DNA from: Durusdinium trenchii
Taxonomy: Eukaryota; Sar; Dinophyceae; Suessiales; Symbiodiniaceae
DNA: 64,000 nt
Direction: 5' to 3'
Assembly: GCA_963970005.1 (NCBI GenBank)
Contig: CAXAMN010003958.1
Location: 62,001-126,000 of the forward strand
Within the stretch, counting starts at the first letter, position 1; every line of letters begins with the position of its first letter. Both the position numbers and the translations under genes were made by a program. Of the stretch, positions 1 to 9,021 are shown piece after piece. Under the pieces are notes generated by a model. The model saw only the letters and a program-made list of their open reading frames with translations, was not told the origin of the DNA and made no database searches.

Positions 1-3000
1 TTTACTAAAAAGATCATGCGCTTCAAACGACTATGATTGAAAATCGGGTCTCTGGATGTCTCTGGCACATGGAACCAATCTCCAAAACCTCTAGACTCTA
101 GGTGCTTGGAGTCCTTAGGTCTTACATGGTCTTACACTTACACTTTTGTCCACATCCATCACCTCAGCCTCTCATTTCCCGGTCTCTACACAAGCTTTTC
201 GCCTCACCAGATGATGGTCGGAGCTCTTTTCGCCTCATTTCGCACTGGACTCCTCACTCTCGGAGCTTTTCCCATTCGCGGATCGTTGCCGCATGGCCTC
301 CCGCTCGCGAAACTGGCGACCGATGGCGACCGCTCGGTGAAGAGTCCCCGAATGAAGAGTCCAGTGGCGTCTTAGTCGAGCGCACACGTTAGCAGGCGCT
401 TTTTTTGATCCATCTGAAGGGGGGCCGATCAAAGGACTGCCTCATGTTTTGCTGTTAAACAAAACTATCACAGGTCAACCATAAATCATATGGGGGGTTG
501 TTCAAAATTATGGTTCCCCCAAAAAACATCACATTGGTTTTAGAACGACTCCCATATAAATCCAATCGATTACAACAAATCAGCTCACATGGGCTTTGGT
601 GCCGATTCCTGGGGACGATTCCTGAGCTGAAAAGGCAGATCGATCTGACCAGGAGGCCGGACGAGGTGAATTTGTCCATCGGACGACCTTTTCAACCGGA
701 TGATTCAGGTTTTTCACATCATCCATCTTTGAGTAGGTCCAATATGGTTGAATGATTGATACCTTACCTTACAGTACCTTTTTGGGGTATATTCATGATG
801 TTGAATGAACTTGGTCTCCTGAGTAGGATGACAGTCAGGTAGGTTGGCCTACCAGCTCAACCAAACATCCCTAAAAAACGACGGTGATTCCTCGCTGAAT
901 GCAGCTTAGCTCAGCCGAGATTCGGATCTTTGCTCGACCACAATACGTACACCTGGGTCGTAAGACCCACATGGAAACGGCATGGACCAGACTGGAAGAC
1001 GATCCAAACATCTACAATCCAGTGGTTTTTCAGGTTGCATATGTTAACTTTCCAGGGTGTACTCCCAAAGGCTCTTTTTGTCGCTGCCAGTTCCGGTGAT
1101 CTGCATCTTTTGATACCCAACTCCTGAGTCTGCAGTCTGATATGTTACCATCCACAGTGGATGGAAGACAAAACTCAGCAATTTCATGCAATTTCAGCAA
1201 TTTCCAAACAACATGTCTTTGGATATAGTTGTCCCATGTTGTCACCGTCCACAACCTTTGTTCTGAGGTCCTGCTAAACAACACCTCCCTATTACTAGCA
1301 AGCGGACACTGGAAACCCTTAACTAGCGAAGAAAACCCTTTCTGTCAAGTTGAAGAACCTCCACAGCCCAAGCTCCGTCGGAAGATGCTCCACCTGCAAG
1401 ACGCGGAACTCATCATAGTGGGCTGCACGCTTGGCCTGTCGGGCGCCGTGCGTTCCGTGAGCCCGACGACGGAAGTGAGCCGTTTGGCGCGTGGTCTCCG
1501 CGCGTGCCGAAGGCGTCTGCGCTTGGCCTCGGCATTCGTGGGTCGAAGCCAATGGTCAGGCACGGATCGGGATCACGCAGCATCCACGGCATCCACGACG
1601 CACGAAAACCCGAGGTTCTACAGAAAAGATATGGTTTTGATTGGGGGTCCTTCCAATTGAAGATAAAATACACTCAAGATCAAACAATATTCGGTGCAAT
1701 CCAGTCAGGGTAGAGGGTGAATGGGGTGATGGTTGCCAGGGACGTTTTCCAAACGAATCAGTGAACATATTTTGCCGAAATGACCAAACGGATTCAATTG
1801 TTCGCAATTTTGCAACACCCCTTTCACACTATATAGTGGTTTCTGTATATAGGTTCGAAAACGCGCAGCACCAAACGCCTTGAAGGCCGCGGAAGAGGTC
1901 TTTTTCGCAGGCGAACCTGCGAAGAGGTCTTCTGGGTAAATCGACTTCGGTGTTTCCAACAAACGGCATCGGTACTAGTAACAAAGGGCATCCCTATTAC
2001 TAGCTCCTGGCATTACTACTAGTAACAAGAAGCTACTAGAAGACAAGCGCCTTTTGCTTCACCAAAGAGAAGATATTTGTGATACATCAGGGGCCAAGTT
2101 TGTTTATCTCAAAAGCTTTCTGGGAGTTTGGACCAAGATAAGACACAACATGAATTTTTTTATAAGCATTGGAAACATGTTTTGAACCTCTGGACCATGC
2201 CACTGGAGAATCTCACAGGATCTTGGTGCTTGTCACAGAAACATTATCCTAGCAATAAACTCATGTGACAAACAACTTCGAAGTTCCGTTGATCATTTCT
2301 CAACTATATGTTTTTGTCGGAGTTTCTGGTTAGGTGGGTTTGACAGAATACAATTCCACAAACATAGGTTTTATACCAAATAGAAATACTGTACATTCTT
2401 GTAACAAACAGCCTCATTTGGGAAGCAAACGTACAACACTCAATGGTTTAGGGGTACTGCGCTCGCTTAGACACCCCACTGCCATCTAAAACGTCAGCAC
2501 TTGCAATCCCCAACCGTCCACTGGCGAAGGCACACGCCAGTGTGGCAACCTCAAAGAATTGTGTGTGTCCACACCTGTGTCCAAGGTTTTGAGTCATAAA
2601 GAACGCTACTAGGGCCCCTGGTTTTGCTACTAAGGGCTCCTGGTATCGCTACTAACTTACAGTCTCTCAACGCAAAAAAGAGGCAGGGGGGCAGTGGTCC
2701 TTTCAGCAGTCACTGCCTAACAAAGACGCTGCTGATCGGATGTGACATGACTCTGGGACGCCGGAGTCACGTACCTGCATTTTCCAAACTGTTCACAAGC
2801 TGTCCAATGCGTTGTTTCCTGCAGTAAGCGGCTAGTGCACTGAAACAAATTGTTAAACACCTTCAACTTTCCGGACTTCCTTGCCTTTCGGTTCGTGCGC
2901 CATTCAGTTTCTTCAAGTCAAGGGGAACTTCGTACTGATACTAGCTCTTGCGAGCAACAATCTCAGTGTGCACGCAACTTAATGTGGCAACCTCAAAGAA

Positions 3001-4794
3001 TTGTGTGTGTGAACGCAACTTAAGTTTCATCTTTAAACAATGTGTCACATTGTCACACAGGTTCAGGAACGTGGAATCTGTTTTATTGAATAAACCCAGC
3101 ATGTGTCAAAAAGAAAACATGAAAAACAAAAACATGTTGCGCATCAATTTGCTCAGGATCTTGGCCTTTGCATGGACTCATCACTCGAAAGTCACACATA
3201 TTATCAGTGCTCGTGCTCGTGCTAGCCCCAGTCTTTAGCGGGTGACAGTTGATGGAAGAAACATGAAGAAACCCAAACAATACAGTAAGCTCAATCACCA
3301 TCATCAACCCGGGCGGAGCGTCAGCGCCTGCATCTGCCCATCGTATGGAGGCGGCTGGACTGGCCGGCTGCCTGTCCAGCCGCATCCATTTGGATTGGGG
3401 AATTGGCTTAAACTGACCCAATGCAGATGACCTGGATTCTCTGGGATTGGTACTGTCTTCAAATATCAGGTGATCTTGAGTACTAGTTTTATGCTATCAT
3501 AGGTGTTTAAATGGGTTTGACACATTCTCCTGTTCCGCCCGCCCCAAGTGCATCCGGGGTCTCTTCAGAGAAGCTGAGCTTCTTGATATCCTGCTCACAA
3601 CCTGCCCCATATTGGGGGAAGCCCCGTAAAGTCTGTGATCGCAAGTCGTGGATGTCTTCCATCAGTTCTTGGCTCTCCCCAGCAAGGCAGTTCAAAGCCA
3701 ACTCCCCAATTCACCAGCTTCTGTTTTCGGCAAAACCCGCCAAAAACACATCGTAGAAACGCCCCGCCCTCCGGTCGTCTGCGCTCCAGCGCTTCGCGAA
3801 CCGCCGTCTTCCTGTGCGTGTCCCGCCGCGACGCGATCGGAGCGCGGTCGGACCAGGAGGATTCGACGGACTGGCGATAGACCGGAAACAATACACGCCA
3901 TTTGTTTGGGAAGATATAAGGCTCATATAAGGCTCTTCCAGTCTGGAGTGTCTGGAAGATGCAACATGTCGCACAAGTTTTCTTTGTGGGAGCGCAATTG
4001 CTGCAAGGAGCGGCATCCACAAAGCTTGCCTCATCACAGGGTCCTTTCCTTTGCTGCGTCATGATATTGGAATACCCATGAACCCGCGCAGAAGCTCAGA
4101 TGCAACGAAGAAACTAGGCATGCAGCAAATCCTGCACTCGCTGAGCTCGAGAGTCCAAAAATTAAAGCCTGCTCTTACGATGTTTATACTCGTTGATTCG
4201 TGGGGTGGCTGGACAAACAAATCCGAAGTCTGGGCATATCTGGCCGAGTGTTGAAAGAATTGGGAGAAGTGAAAAATCAAGGACCTCTGTACTGTTGGAA
4301 GTGCTTTTTCCCGGAAATGAGTCTCACATTGGGAGCCCCAAACAGCTGGCTTCTACAGAGCCAGATAGTCAGAAGTGGTGGTCTTTGTGTGGATGTTGTT
4401 TCCTGATCCATGCTCAATCATCAACAAATGACTTGACTACAGTATACAGTATACATCAGTATACGCCCAGGAAAAGTCACACAAATGATAAAATGCGTTG
4501 TCTAAACACCCCACGGAAGCTCACCTTTCGTTGACGTCTCGGCTGTGCCTGGCATCACTTGGAGCATCTTCAGCCTGTCTCGACCACTTCTGCACTTGGA
4601 AGCCCAGGCATGTTGGTTTCCTCCTAGTCAGATTAGTCAGGTTCCTCACGTTGAATCAAATGAACAAAAAGCAGGAGCACAATGGAGCACATGAACAAAT
4701 GAAACCTCCATCAACCAAATCATCAAAATCCAACAGCAAACCCAGCGGCCGTGGTTCCGTTTGTCAGGATCTGGTACCTCCAAATTCACCGTAA
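1..4794. other. Gene-poor flank, no gene defended
   Basis: I see no ORF here with convincing protein character. A GC-rich island lies at about 1381-1600; its plus frame has GC-biased third positions and could be an exon, but no clean splice sites or family motif identify it. A second GC-rich island lies at about 3770-3880. Short dispersed repeats with a CTACTAG/ACTAGTAAC core occur near 1266, 1970-2040 and 2605-2660. The remainder is AT-rich anonymous sequence, probably intergenic or intronic. Confidence 0.6.
2541..3010. repeat. 28-bp direct repeat pair
   Basis: An identical 28-bp word starting TGTGGCAACCTCAAAG occurs at 2541-2568 and 2983-3010, 442 bp apart. The second copy sits inside a smaller repeated context (CGCAACTTAA occurs on both sides of it). 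No coding role is apparent. It may be a fragment of a dispersed repeat family. Confidence 0.8.
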
Positions 4795-4832
4795 TCAAAC
4801 ACAAGCAAGCATGACGCAGCAGGCAAGACAAC

Positions 4833-4842
4833 NNNNNNNNNN
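4833..4842. other. Assembly gap (10 N)
   Basis: Ten N bases sit two bases before one arm of a 12-bp inverted repeat, just beyond the stop codon of the RT/RNase H gene. Ten N is usually a placeholder, so the true length is unknown and the 3' end of the DIRS-like element may be missing here. Confidence 0.95.
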
Positions 4843-4844
4843 AA

Positions 4845-4921
4845 TTACAGCGTTGGTGTTTACGCGGAAGGAGCAAATTTGACTACCCCAACGCCGGCTC
4901 AGATTCACTCCAACGCTGTAA
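4845..4921. repeat. 12-bp inverted repeat at the 3' end of the DIRS-like element
   Basis: TTACAGCGTTGG at 4845-4856 is inverted at 4910-4921, leaving a 53-bp loop. The right arm overlaps the last codons and the TGA stop region of the RT/RNase H gene. Inverted or split repeats at element ends are usual in DIRS-type elements, so this may be terminal structure, but no matching copy was found beyond the 5' end of the element. Confidence 0.5.
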
Positions 4922-6071
4922 GGAAAGACGACATGGTGTGCAAGTCGGGCGCTAGCTGGTGCCAAATTGGCGCAAGCCGCAGAGGCGTCCAGGCACCCGT
5001 TTGGACGGCATGAGCGACAGCAGGGTCTGCCCACCCTAAGCGACTCAAGGGGTCGCTGAAGTTTTGTTGGGAGGGGACCCACTCAAACCAAGGGTTACAT
5101 CGCAGGCGAGCAAATTGAAGGCCTGCCAGCAGGGACAAGTGACCAACGTCCGCAGCTGAGGAGGCAGATCGAATGATAGCTCGCCAGGCTGCTTGGTTGT
5201 CAAGGAACCACAGGATGTCGCGATTTCTGAGAAGTTCTGGAGCAGATACTGCGAGCAAAGGAACGGCGAGTAGTTCAAGTAGGTTGATGTAAGTCTGGCG
5301 AGGTGCCCAGGTCACAATAACCTCTTTGGGAACATCAATGCTGTCAACCCAAATACGCTCATCACACAAGATCCAAATGCCTAGGCGGAAGCCGAGCGGA
5401 GTTGGCGCAGCAGTCGATGCGTCAGTGTAGACGATGACGGGTTCCGTGAGTCGGGGGTATACGGGCACACGGCGAGATGGTACGATCGAGAGGGCCAGCT
5501 GCAAGTACTGAAGGCAGAGTGCCAAGCTGGGAGTTAACGCATTGGTGTGGTCGAAGTACTGCCGGGCGATGAGGCCGGAGAAGGCAGCCGTAAGAGGTTT
5601 GCCCAAGAGCGACATTTCTAACCAATTGAGGAGGCCACGGGCCTTAGCGGCTTCAGCAGGTGTGACACGACCACTGGACAAGAATGCGGACAACATCCGC
5701 AGCGCTCGCTGTTTCGTTTCAGGACAAGATGTGAGGGTGACAACATGCTCGTCATTGAGACGGGAGAGGTCAGTGACCATTCCCAAAAAACGGGGCATGG
5801 AGGTCATATGTTGGCGCTTATGGTGTCCTATGAGAACGCCAAAAGTCTCCAAAATGCGGATGAACAGAGTCTTGCGAGCACCAGCGAGGTGGGCATACTC
5901 AAACTGTATAGAATCATCAAAATAATGTCCGGCAACCATCGAAAAAACACGACGACAAACAGCAGTGAAGAGTTGCGGGGCGCGATTAAACTGATTGACG
6001 GCCGACGCAAGGCCGAATGGCAGACCGTATAACTGAGCATAGACACGTTTTTTTGGAATGTGGATGAACAA
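4905..6071 (-). CDS. Reverse transcriptase C-terminal part plus RNase H (DIRS-like pol)
   Basis: This frame holds the second half of the RT palm and a complete RNase H domain. Visible RT motifs are LPFGLASAVNQFNR and the catalytic box HYFDDSI (YxDD with F as second residue). RNase H follows with all four acidic positions recognisable in order: VYTDAS, the E of NLLELLAV, the D of WFLDNQAAW, and the D of WVPSQQNFSDPLSR. The gene ends in TGA at 4905-4907. The first codon of the open frame is TTG and is not a true start: homology-like sequence begins upstream in another frame, and the two parts join at a run of seven A (minus strand). The product would copy the element's RNA and degrade the RNA strand of the hybrid. 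Family assignment is firm from motif order; activity of this copy is doubtful. Confidence 0.9.
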   Translation of the reverse strand: MFIHIPKKRVYAQLYGLPFGLASAVNQFNRAPQLFTAVCRRVFSMVAGHYFDDSIQFEYAHLAGARKTLFIRILETFGVLIGHHKRQHMTSMPRFLGMVTDLSRLNDEHVVTLTSCPETKQRALRMLSAFLSSGRVTPAEAAKARGLLNWLEMSLLGKPLTAAFSGLIARQYFDHTNALTPSLALCLQYLQLALSIVPSRRVPVYPRLTEPVIVYTDASTAAPTPLGFRLGIWILCDERIWVDSIDVPKEVIVTWAPRQTYINLLELLAVPLLAVSAPELLRNRDILWFLDNQAAWRAIIRSASSAADVGHLSLLAGLQFARLRCNPWFEWVPSQQNFSDPLSRLGWADPAVAHAVQTGAWTPLRLAPIWHQLAPDLHTMSSFLTALE

Positions 6072-7278
6072 AAGTGATGATGTTTACACACATATGATCT
6101 TTCAAGGGATGGTTTTGGCGGTAGCCCTTCCAAAGGTCTTCTGTGCCAGCCACAACCTCGAGCCAAGGCATATGTTGAGGTAAGTCGCTGGGGGAAGCTG
6201 CCGGGTGGTGAGACCGAAGAAACTGTAATGCATCCTGGTACCAAAACTTAACAACAGCTAGAGGGAAGTCAGGTCTTTGGTTGACAATTGCCTCGTGAAG
6301 CTGGGTGCACTCATTGTGCCTCCCGGTTCTACCATCGTCCACTGGGCGTTCTTTGTCATGCTGGTGAACTGTGTGGCGTTTCAAGGGGCGCCATTGACCG
6401 ACACCATAGAGATTATCAAAAAAGGCTCGACTGTGGAACGACCCCAAAAGACCTAAATCTTGTTCTTTGGTACTTTCTTCGAGAATGATGGCAGCGGAGG
6501 GGTGAAGACGAAGGTCAGATTCGAGCGCATCAACATAAGATATGGCATCATGTCCCAGAAGAGCTACCTCAGGTAAGGGCTCAGGAGACGTGGGCCTGAA
6601 TATCCCAGACGGAGGGATGCTTCCAACAATCGGAAAACCCCGACACAAACACTCTGGCAAACCACGGTCAGGCCAGTCCAAAATACTGACCAGTGCGGCC
6701 GTCAGGGCGGGACGGAAACCGGGAACGTGGTGGACATGTCGAGCTGCTAACAACACATTATCTATGGGAAGCAAAGCTCGCCCCAGGGAGCGGAAAGCCG
6801 CGTAACTCTCATTGCGGACCCGCATGATATCCAACCCTGCGCAAACAGCCTCATGCACCGCGAACTGCAAGTCCTTTTCCAACCAAATTTCTTGTGCAAA
6901 AGGGCTAGACAAAGCGAGGGCTGCTTGCAAATGCTGCCTGGGAGGCAAAGACACGTCAATGAAGGGGTCGACCATAGAAGCACGGGATTGTTTCATAGAA
7001 CGTGCAGGGTCGAAGTGTCGCAGGGCTTCCCAGTCAAGGCCAAAGGGGTTGTCAAGACCATGTTGGGCCGCCCAAACGTGGAAACGTTGGAAAGGTTCTA
7101 ATGGAACAGTCACAAAGGATTTCCATGCTGTAGCTATGACCTCATGAGGAATGTCCGACATAGGCAAAAGGGATAATACATCACGAAACCAAGATTCCGA
7201 GGGCTTGTCAGCGCCAGGAGAAGGAGAAGCTGCAGGGACGACCTCACTGCTGGTCAGGCCAGCAGTGAGGAGTTGTCC
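5986..7278 (-). CDS. Reverse transcriptase N-terminal part (DIRS-like pol)
   Basis: The frame is open from the codon after the gag TAG stop and first meets a Met near 7167. The N-terminal third (about 200 residues) is unassigned. RT signatures follow: WRPLKRHTVHQHDKERPVDD carries the basic residue and PVDDGR pair of the first RT motifs, and EDLWKGYRQ matches the motif A aspartate region (DLK-AYRQ in relatives). The frame then runs out at 5986, because the continuation (PFGLAS, YFDD) lies in the next frame after the A7 run at 6048-6054. Losing one A from that run would rejoin the two parts. No protease domain was seen between Gag and RT. Since the frame is the same as that of the Cys/His region upstream, gag and pol are separated only by TAG. 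Confidence 0.85.
   Translation of the reverse strand, partial: GQLLTAGLTSSEVVPAASPSPGADKPSESWFRDVLSLLPMSDIPHEVIATAWKSFVTVPLEPFQRFHVWAAQHGLDNPFGLDWEALRHFDPARSMKQSRASMVDPFIDVSLPPRQHLQAALALSSPFAQEIWLEKDLQFAVHEAVCAGLDIMRVRNESYAAFRSLGRALLPIDNVLLAARHVHHVPGFRPALTAALVSILDWPDRGLPECLCRGFPIVGSIPPSGIFRPTSPEPLPEVALLGHDAISYVDALESDLRLHPSAAIILEESTKEQDLGLLGSFHSRAFFDNLYGVGQWRPLKRHTVHQHDKERPVDDGRTGRHNECTQLHEAIVNQRPDFPLAVVKFWYQDALQFLRSHHPAASPSDLPQHMPWLEVVAGTEDLWKGYRQNHPLKDHMCVNIITFVHPHSKKTCLCSVIRSAIRPCVGRQSV
6048..6054 (-). other. Homopolymer frame change inside RT
   Basis: Seven T on the plus strand (seven A in the mRNA sense) mark the place where the RT coding sense moves to another frame. Both frames encode a Lys-Lys pair here. 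Removing one base restores continuity between the motif A half and the YFDD half. A single-base insertion or an assembly error in the homopolymer is the simplest reading. Confidence 0.75.
7242..7270 (-). promoter_or_regulatory. Perfect 12-bp hairpin 8 nt after the gag stop codon
   Basis: Bases 7242-7253 and 7259-7270 are perfect inverted repeats (CCTCACTGCTGG and its complement) with a 5-nt loop. On the coding strand the stem begins exactly 8 nt after TAG (7279-7281), and the base after the stop is G. A stop, a short spacer of about 8 nt and then a stable structure is the layout of programmed stop-codon readthrough in gammaretroviruses. The loop does not obviously pair with nearby downstream sequence, so no pseudoknot is claimed. 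The function here is inferred. Confidence 0.6.
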
Positions 7279-7623
7279 CTAGCCCCGAGACTTCTTGTTG
7301 TGGTTGAGGGCGTGGTGTTGCCAGGCTCCGCAAAAACCTCCCTCAACTGGAAAGGAGCACCGATGGAGCTTCTTCTCACTGCATTCGGCTTGGCGACGAG
7401 TACACTGTCCCTTGTTCCACTTCTCGCACAGGTCCTTGGCGGAAATGGTCTTCCCTGTGGATGTGTCGACCTGAGAAGACCCAGCCCGGTCAACGCGGAG
7501 GCGTTTCGGCGCTGGGGGCTCAGGAGGCTTGGAGGACAAGGCGTCATCCACAGCACCAACGCCACTACCCCCGACCTGCCATAGGACTGCTGTCTTGGAT
7601 TCATGCTGTTTTGAGAGCTTCAC
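7279..7623 (-). CDS. Gag C-terminal region with Cys/His cluster (nucleocapsid-like)
   Basis: This frame carries a basic, proline-containing linker (PPAPKRLRVDR) and then a Cys/His cluster beginning DLCEKWNKGQC: Cys-x7-Cys-x6-Cys-x5-His, followed by further Cys and His up to HHALNHNKK. The pattern fits the nucleic-acid-binding end of a Gag protein. It is one frame away from the upstream gag body, the change falling between about 7601 and 7625, and is in the same frame as pol. It ends at TAG (7279-7281), beyond which pol continues without a shift. The first listed codon is not a convincing start; the region most likely belongs to a Gag of about 390 residues. Confidence 0.7.
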   Translation of the reverse strand: MKLSKQHESKTAVLWQVGGSGVGAVDDALSSKPPEPPAPKRLRVDRAGSSQVDTSTGKTISAKDLCEKWNKGQCTRRQAECSEKKLHRCSFPVEGGFCGAWQHHALNHNKKSRG

Positions 7624-8434
7624 CCAAGGGCCATTCGTCTTGGTACAAGGTGATGGCGGCCAAGCGTGTTTGGCGATCTCGGTCGAGGAACCATTGGATG
7701 GCCTGCGTCACAGTTCCGGGGTAGCGCCGAAGGCGCTCTGCAGCAAAGGTGCGGTAGGCCAGGTTGTCGGACATGGAGAACTCCAAGACTTTGGTTCCCG
7801 GGAGTAACTTTGAGTCTCGCTCTGCTGTGCCAGCCATGGCCCAGCTGTTGAGGAGAATCTCATGAGCACGAAGCAAGCTGATGAGGTCTTTGAAGCTGAC
7901 GGCCGGAGGCTCAGCCTTGAGGACCACACGAAAGTCCCCGAGTTGCTTTACCTCGGTAGCTGGTGCTGTCGAGGATTCAGCTGCACTTTTCACACGAGCC
8001 AAGTCATCGAGCTCTTTGTGTTGTCTGCGAAGTTCGCGAAAGTGCCGCGCAAACAAAGTGGCTGCAGGGAGAAGGTCAGGAGGAAACCTGACATTGTACT
8101 TGGCGAAGAAAGCATCTTCTTGGCGTTGCCGGACTTCTGGCGGAAGAGGGGCCTCGAGGTTCTCTTCTTGTGGGCCAGAGGAGGTGGCGCTCAAGTCTTG
8201 CTTGGCTCGGGCCCATGCCACGCGCAAGCGGGCAAGCTGGATCCGATTGTCCTTGAAGGTCTCAGTTTTCTGGAGAACTTCTTTCAGCCCGTCTTCATAG
8301 TCAGCCTCGGTGTACAGACCCACAAAGTCTGCTACGCTCTCACACCCCATGTGCTTGAGAGAGTGAAAGACTTCTGCGGCGACCTTGTGTTCATTGACGA
8401 GCAGGAGCTCGAAGCGCTCCACGCCAGAAGCCAT
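7601..8434 (-). CDS. Gag-like protein of the DIRS-like element
   Basis: The ATG at 8434 begins MASGVERFELLLVNEHKV, a hydrophilic, mostly helical protein of about 277 residues to the stop at 7601. The open frame extends upstream to 8770, but that part is Cys-rich, low in acidic residues and overlaps the C-terminal extension of the recombinase in another frame, so the internal ATG is preferred. The protein has acidic/basic helical stretches, no membrane segment and no enzymatic motif, as expected of a structural Gag. Its position directly before a Cys/His cluster and an RT supports the call. The frame must move by one base near the end to reach the Cys/His region. Confidence 0.65.
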   Translation of the reverse strand: MASGVERFELLLVNEHKVAAEVFHSLKHMGCESVADFVGLYTEADYEDGLKEVLQKTETFKDNRIQLARLRVAWARAKQDLSATSSGPQEENLEAPLPPEVRQRQEDAFFAKYNVRFPPDLLPAATLFARHFRELRRQHKELDDLARVKSAAESSTAPATEVKQLGDFRVVLKAEPPAVSFKDLISLLRAHEILLNSWAMAGTAERDSKLLPGTKVLEFSMSDNLAYRTFAAERLRRYPGTVTQAIQWFLDRDRQTRLAAITLYQDEWPLGEALKTA

Positions 8435-8613
8435 GTCAGAGACGGAAAGCCACGATTTGAACGGAAACTGCGGGTGACAGGAGGCACAATATGCGTCACC
8501 GCCCGAAACCCGGAAAACAAATAAAAATACACATGTGCAAAACTTCAAAGCACTTGAAAACGTGAGCGCAGCGACCCGGTGTGTGCCTGTTTCTGCGCAA
8601 GCGGCTAGCCGGA

Positions 8614-9021
8614 TCACGAGCGGGGCGTTGCCCGGGACAGGATGGCCAGCCGAGTTTCGGGGGCCACTTTGAGGAGACACGGCGCACAGAACTTTCCATG
8701 AAGGTCCAGCGCGGCCGTGAGCCCAGTGGCCCACACAATACCCTGTTGACGGAAAACACGACTGGAGCACAGCGGTGTGAGACTTTGAGGTTCTGCAGCA
8801 GCATGCCAGAGGCCTTTGGCCGGGTACACAAAGCAGACGGACTCCGGATCGGTAGGAGCATCACCGGCCGGGGCCAGCAAATACTCCGTAGAGGCATCAC
8901 TGGAAGGGGAATCAGAGCCCCCAGAGGAAGATGCTCGCTCCGTGGACACCGGGCTGCTTTCAACAAGATCCGGCTCCGGGATGGCACGCACGCCAGGACC
9001 CCAAGAGGAGGTGGCGATGTT
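8614..9021 (-). CDS. In-frame extension of the recombinase gene beyond TAG
   Basis: After the TAG at 9022-9024 the same frame stays open for 135 codons, beginning NIATSSWGPGVRAIPEPDLV. It has a Ser/Asp-rich linker and then a compact region with spaced Cys and His (VCFVYPAKGLWHAAAEP, LCSSRVF, FCAPCLLK) that could bind zinc. It is too protein-like and too well placed to be chance sequence, so the TAG is either a recent nonsense mutation or is read through. An independent ORF starting at the Met at 8991 is possible but less likely. Confidence 0.55.
   Translation of the reverse strand, partial: NIATSSWGPGVRAIPEPDLVESSPVSTERASSSGGSDSPSSDASTEYLLAPAGDAPTDPESVCFVYPAKGLWHAAAEPQSLTPLCSSRVFRQQGIVWATGLTAALDLHGKFCAPCLLKVAPETRLAILSRATPRS

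Noticed and set aside
7862-8524. Plus-strand ORF of 220 codons over the gag gene
   Set aside because: It is the reverse shadow of the minus-strand gag: the minus frame has Gag-like composition and family context, and the plus frame has none.
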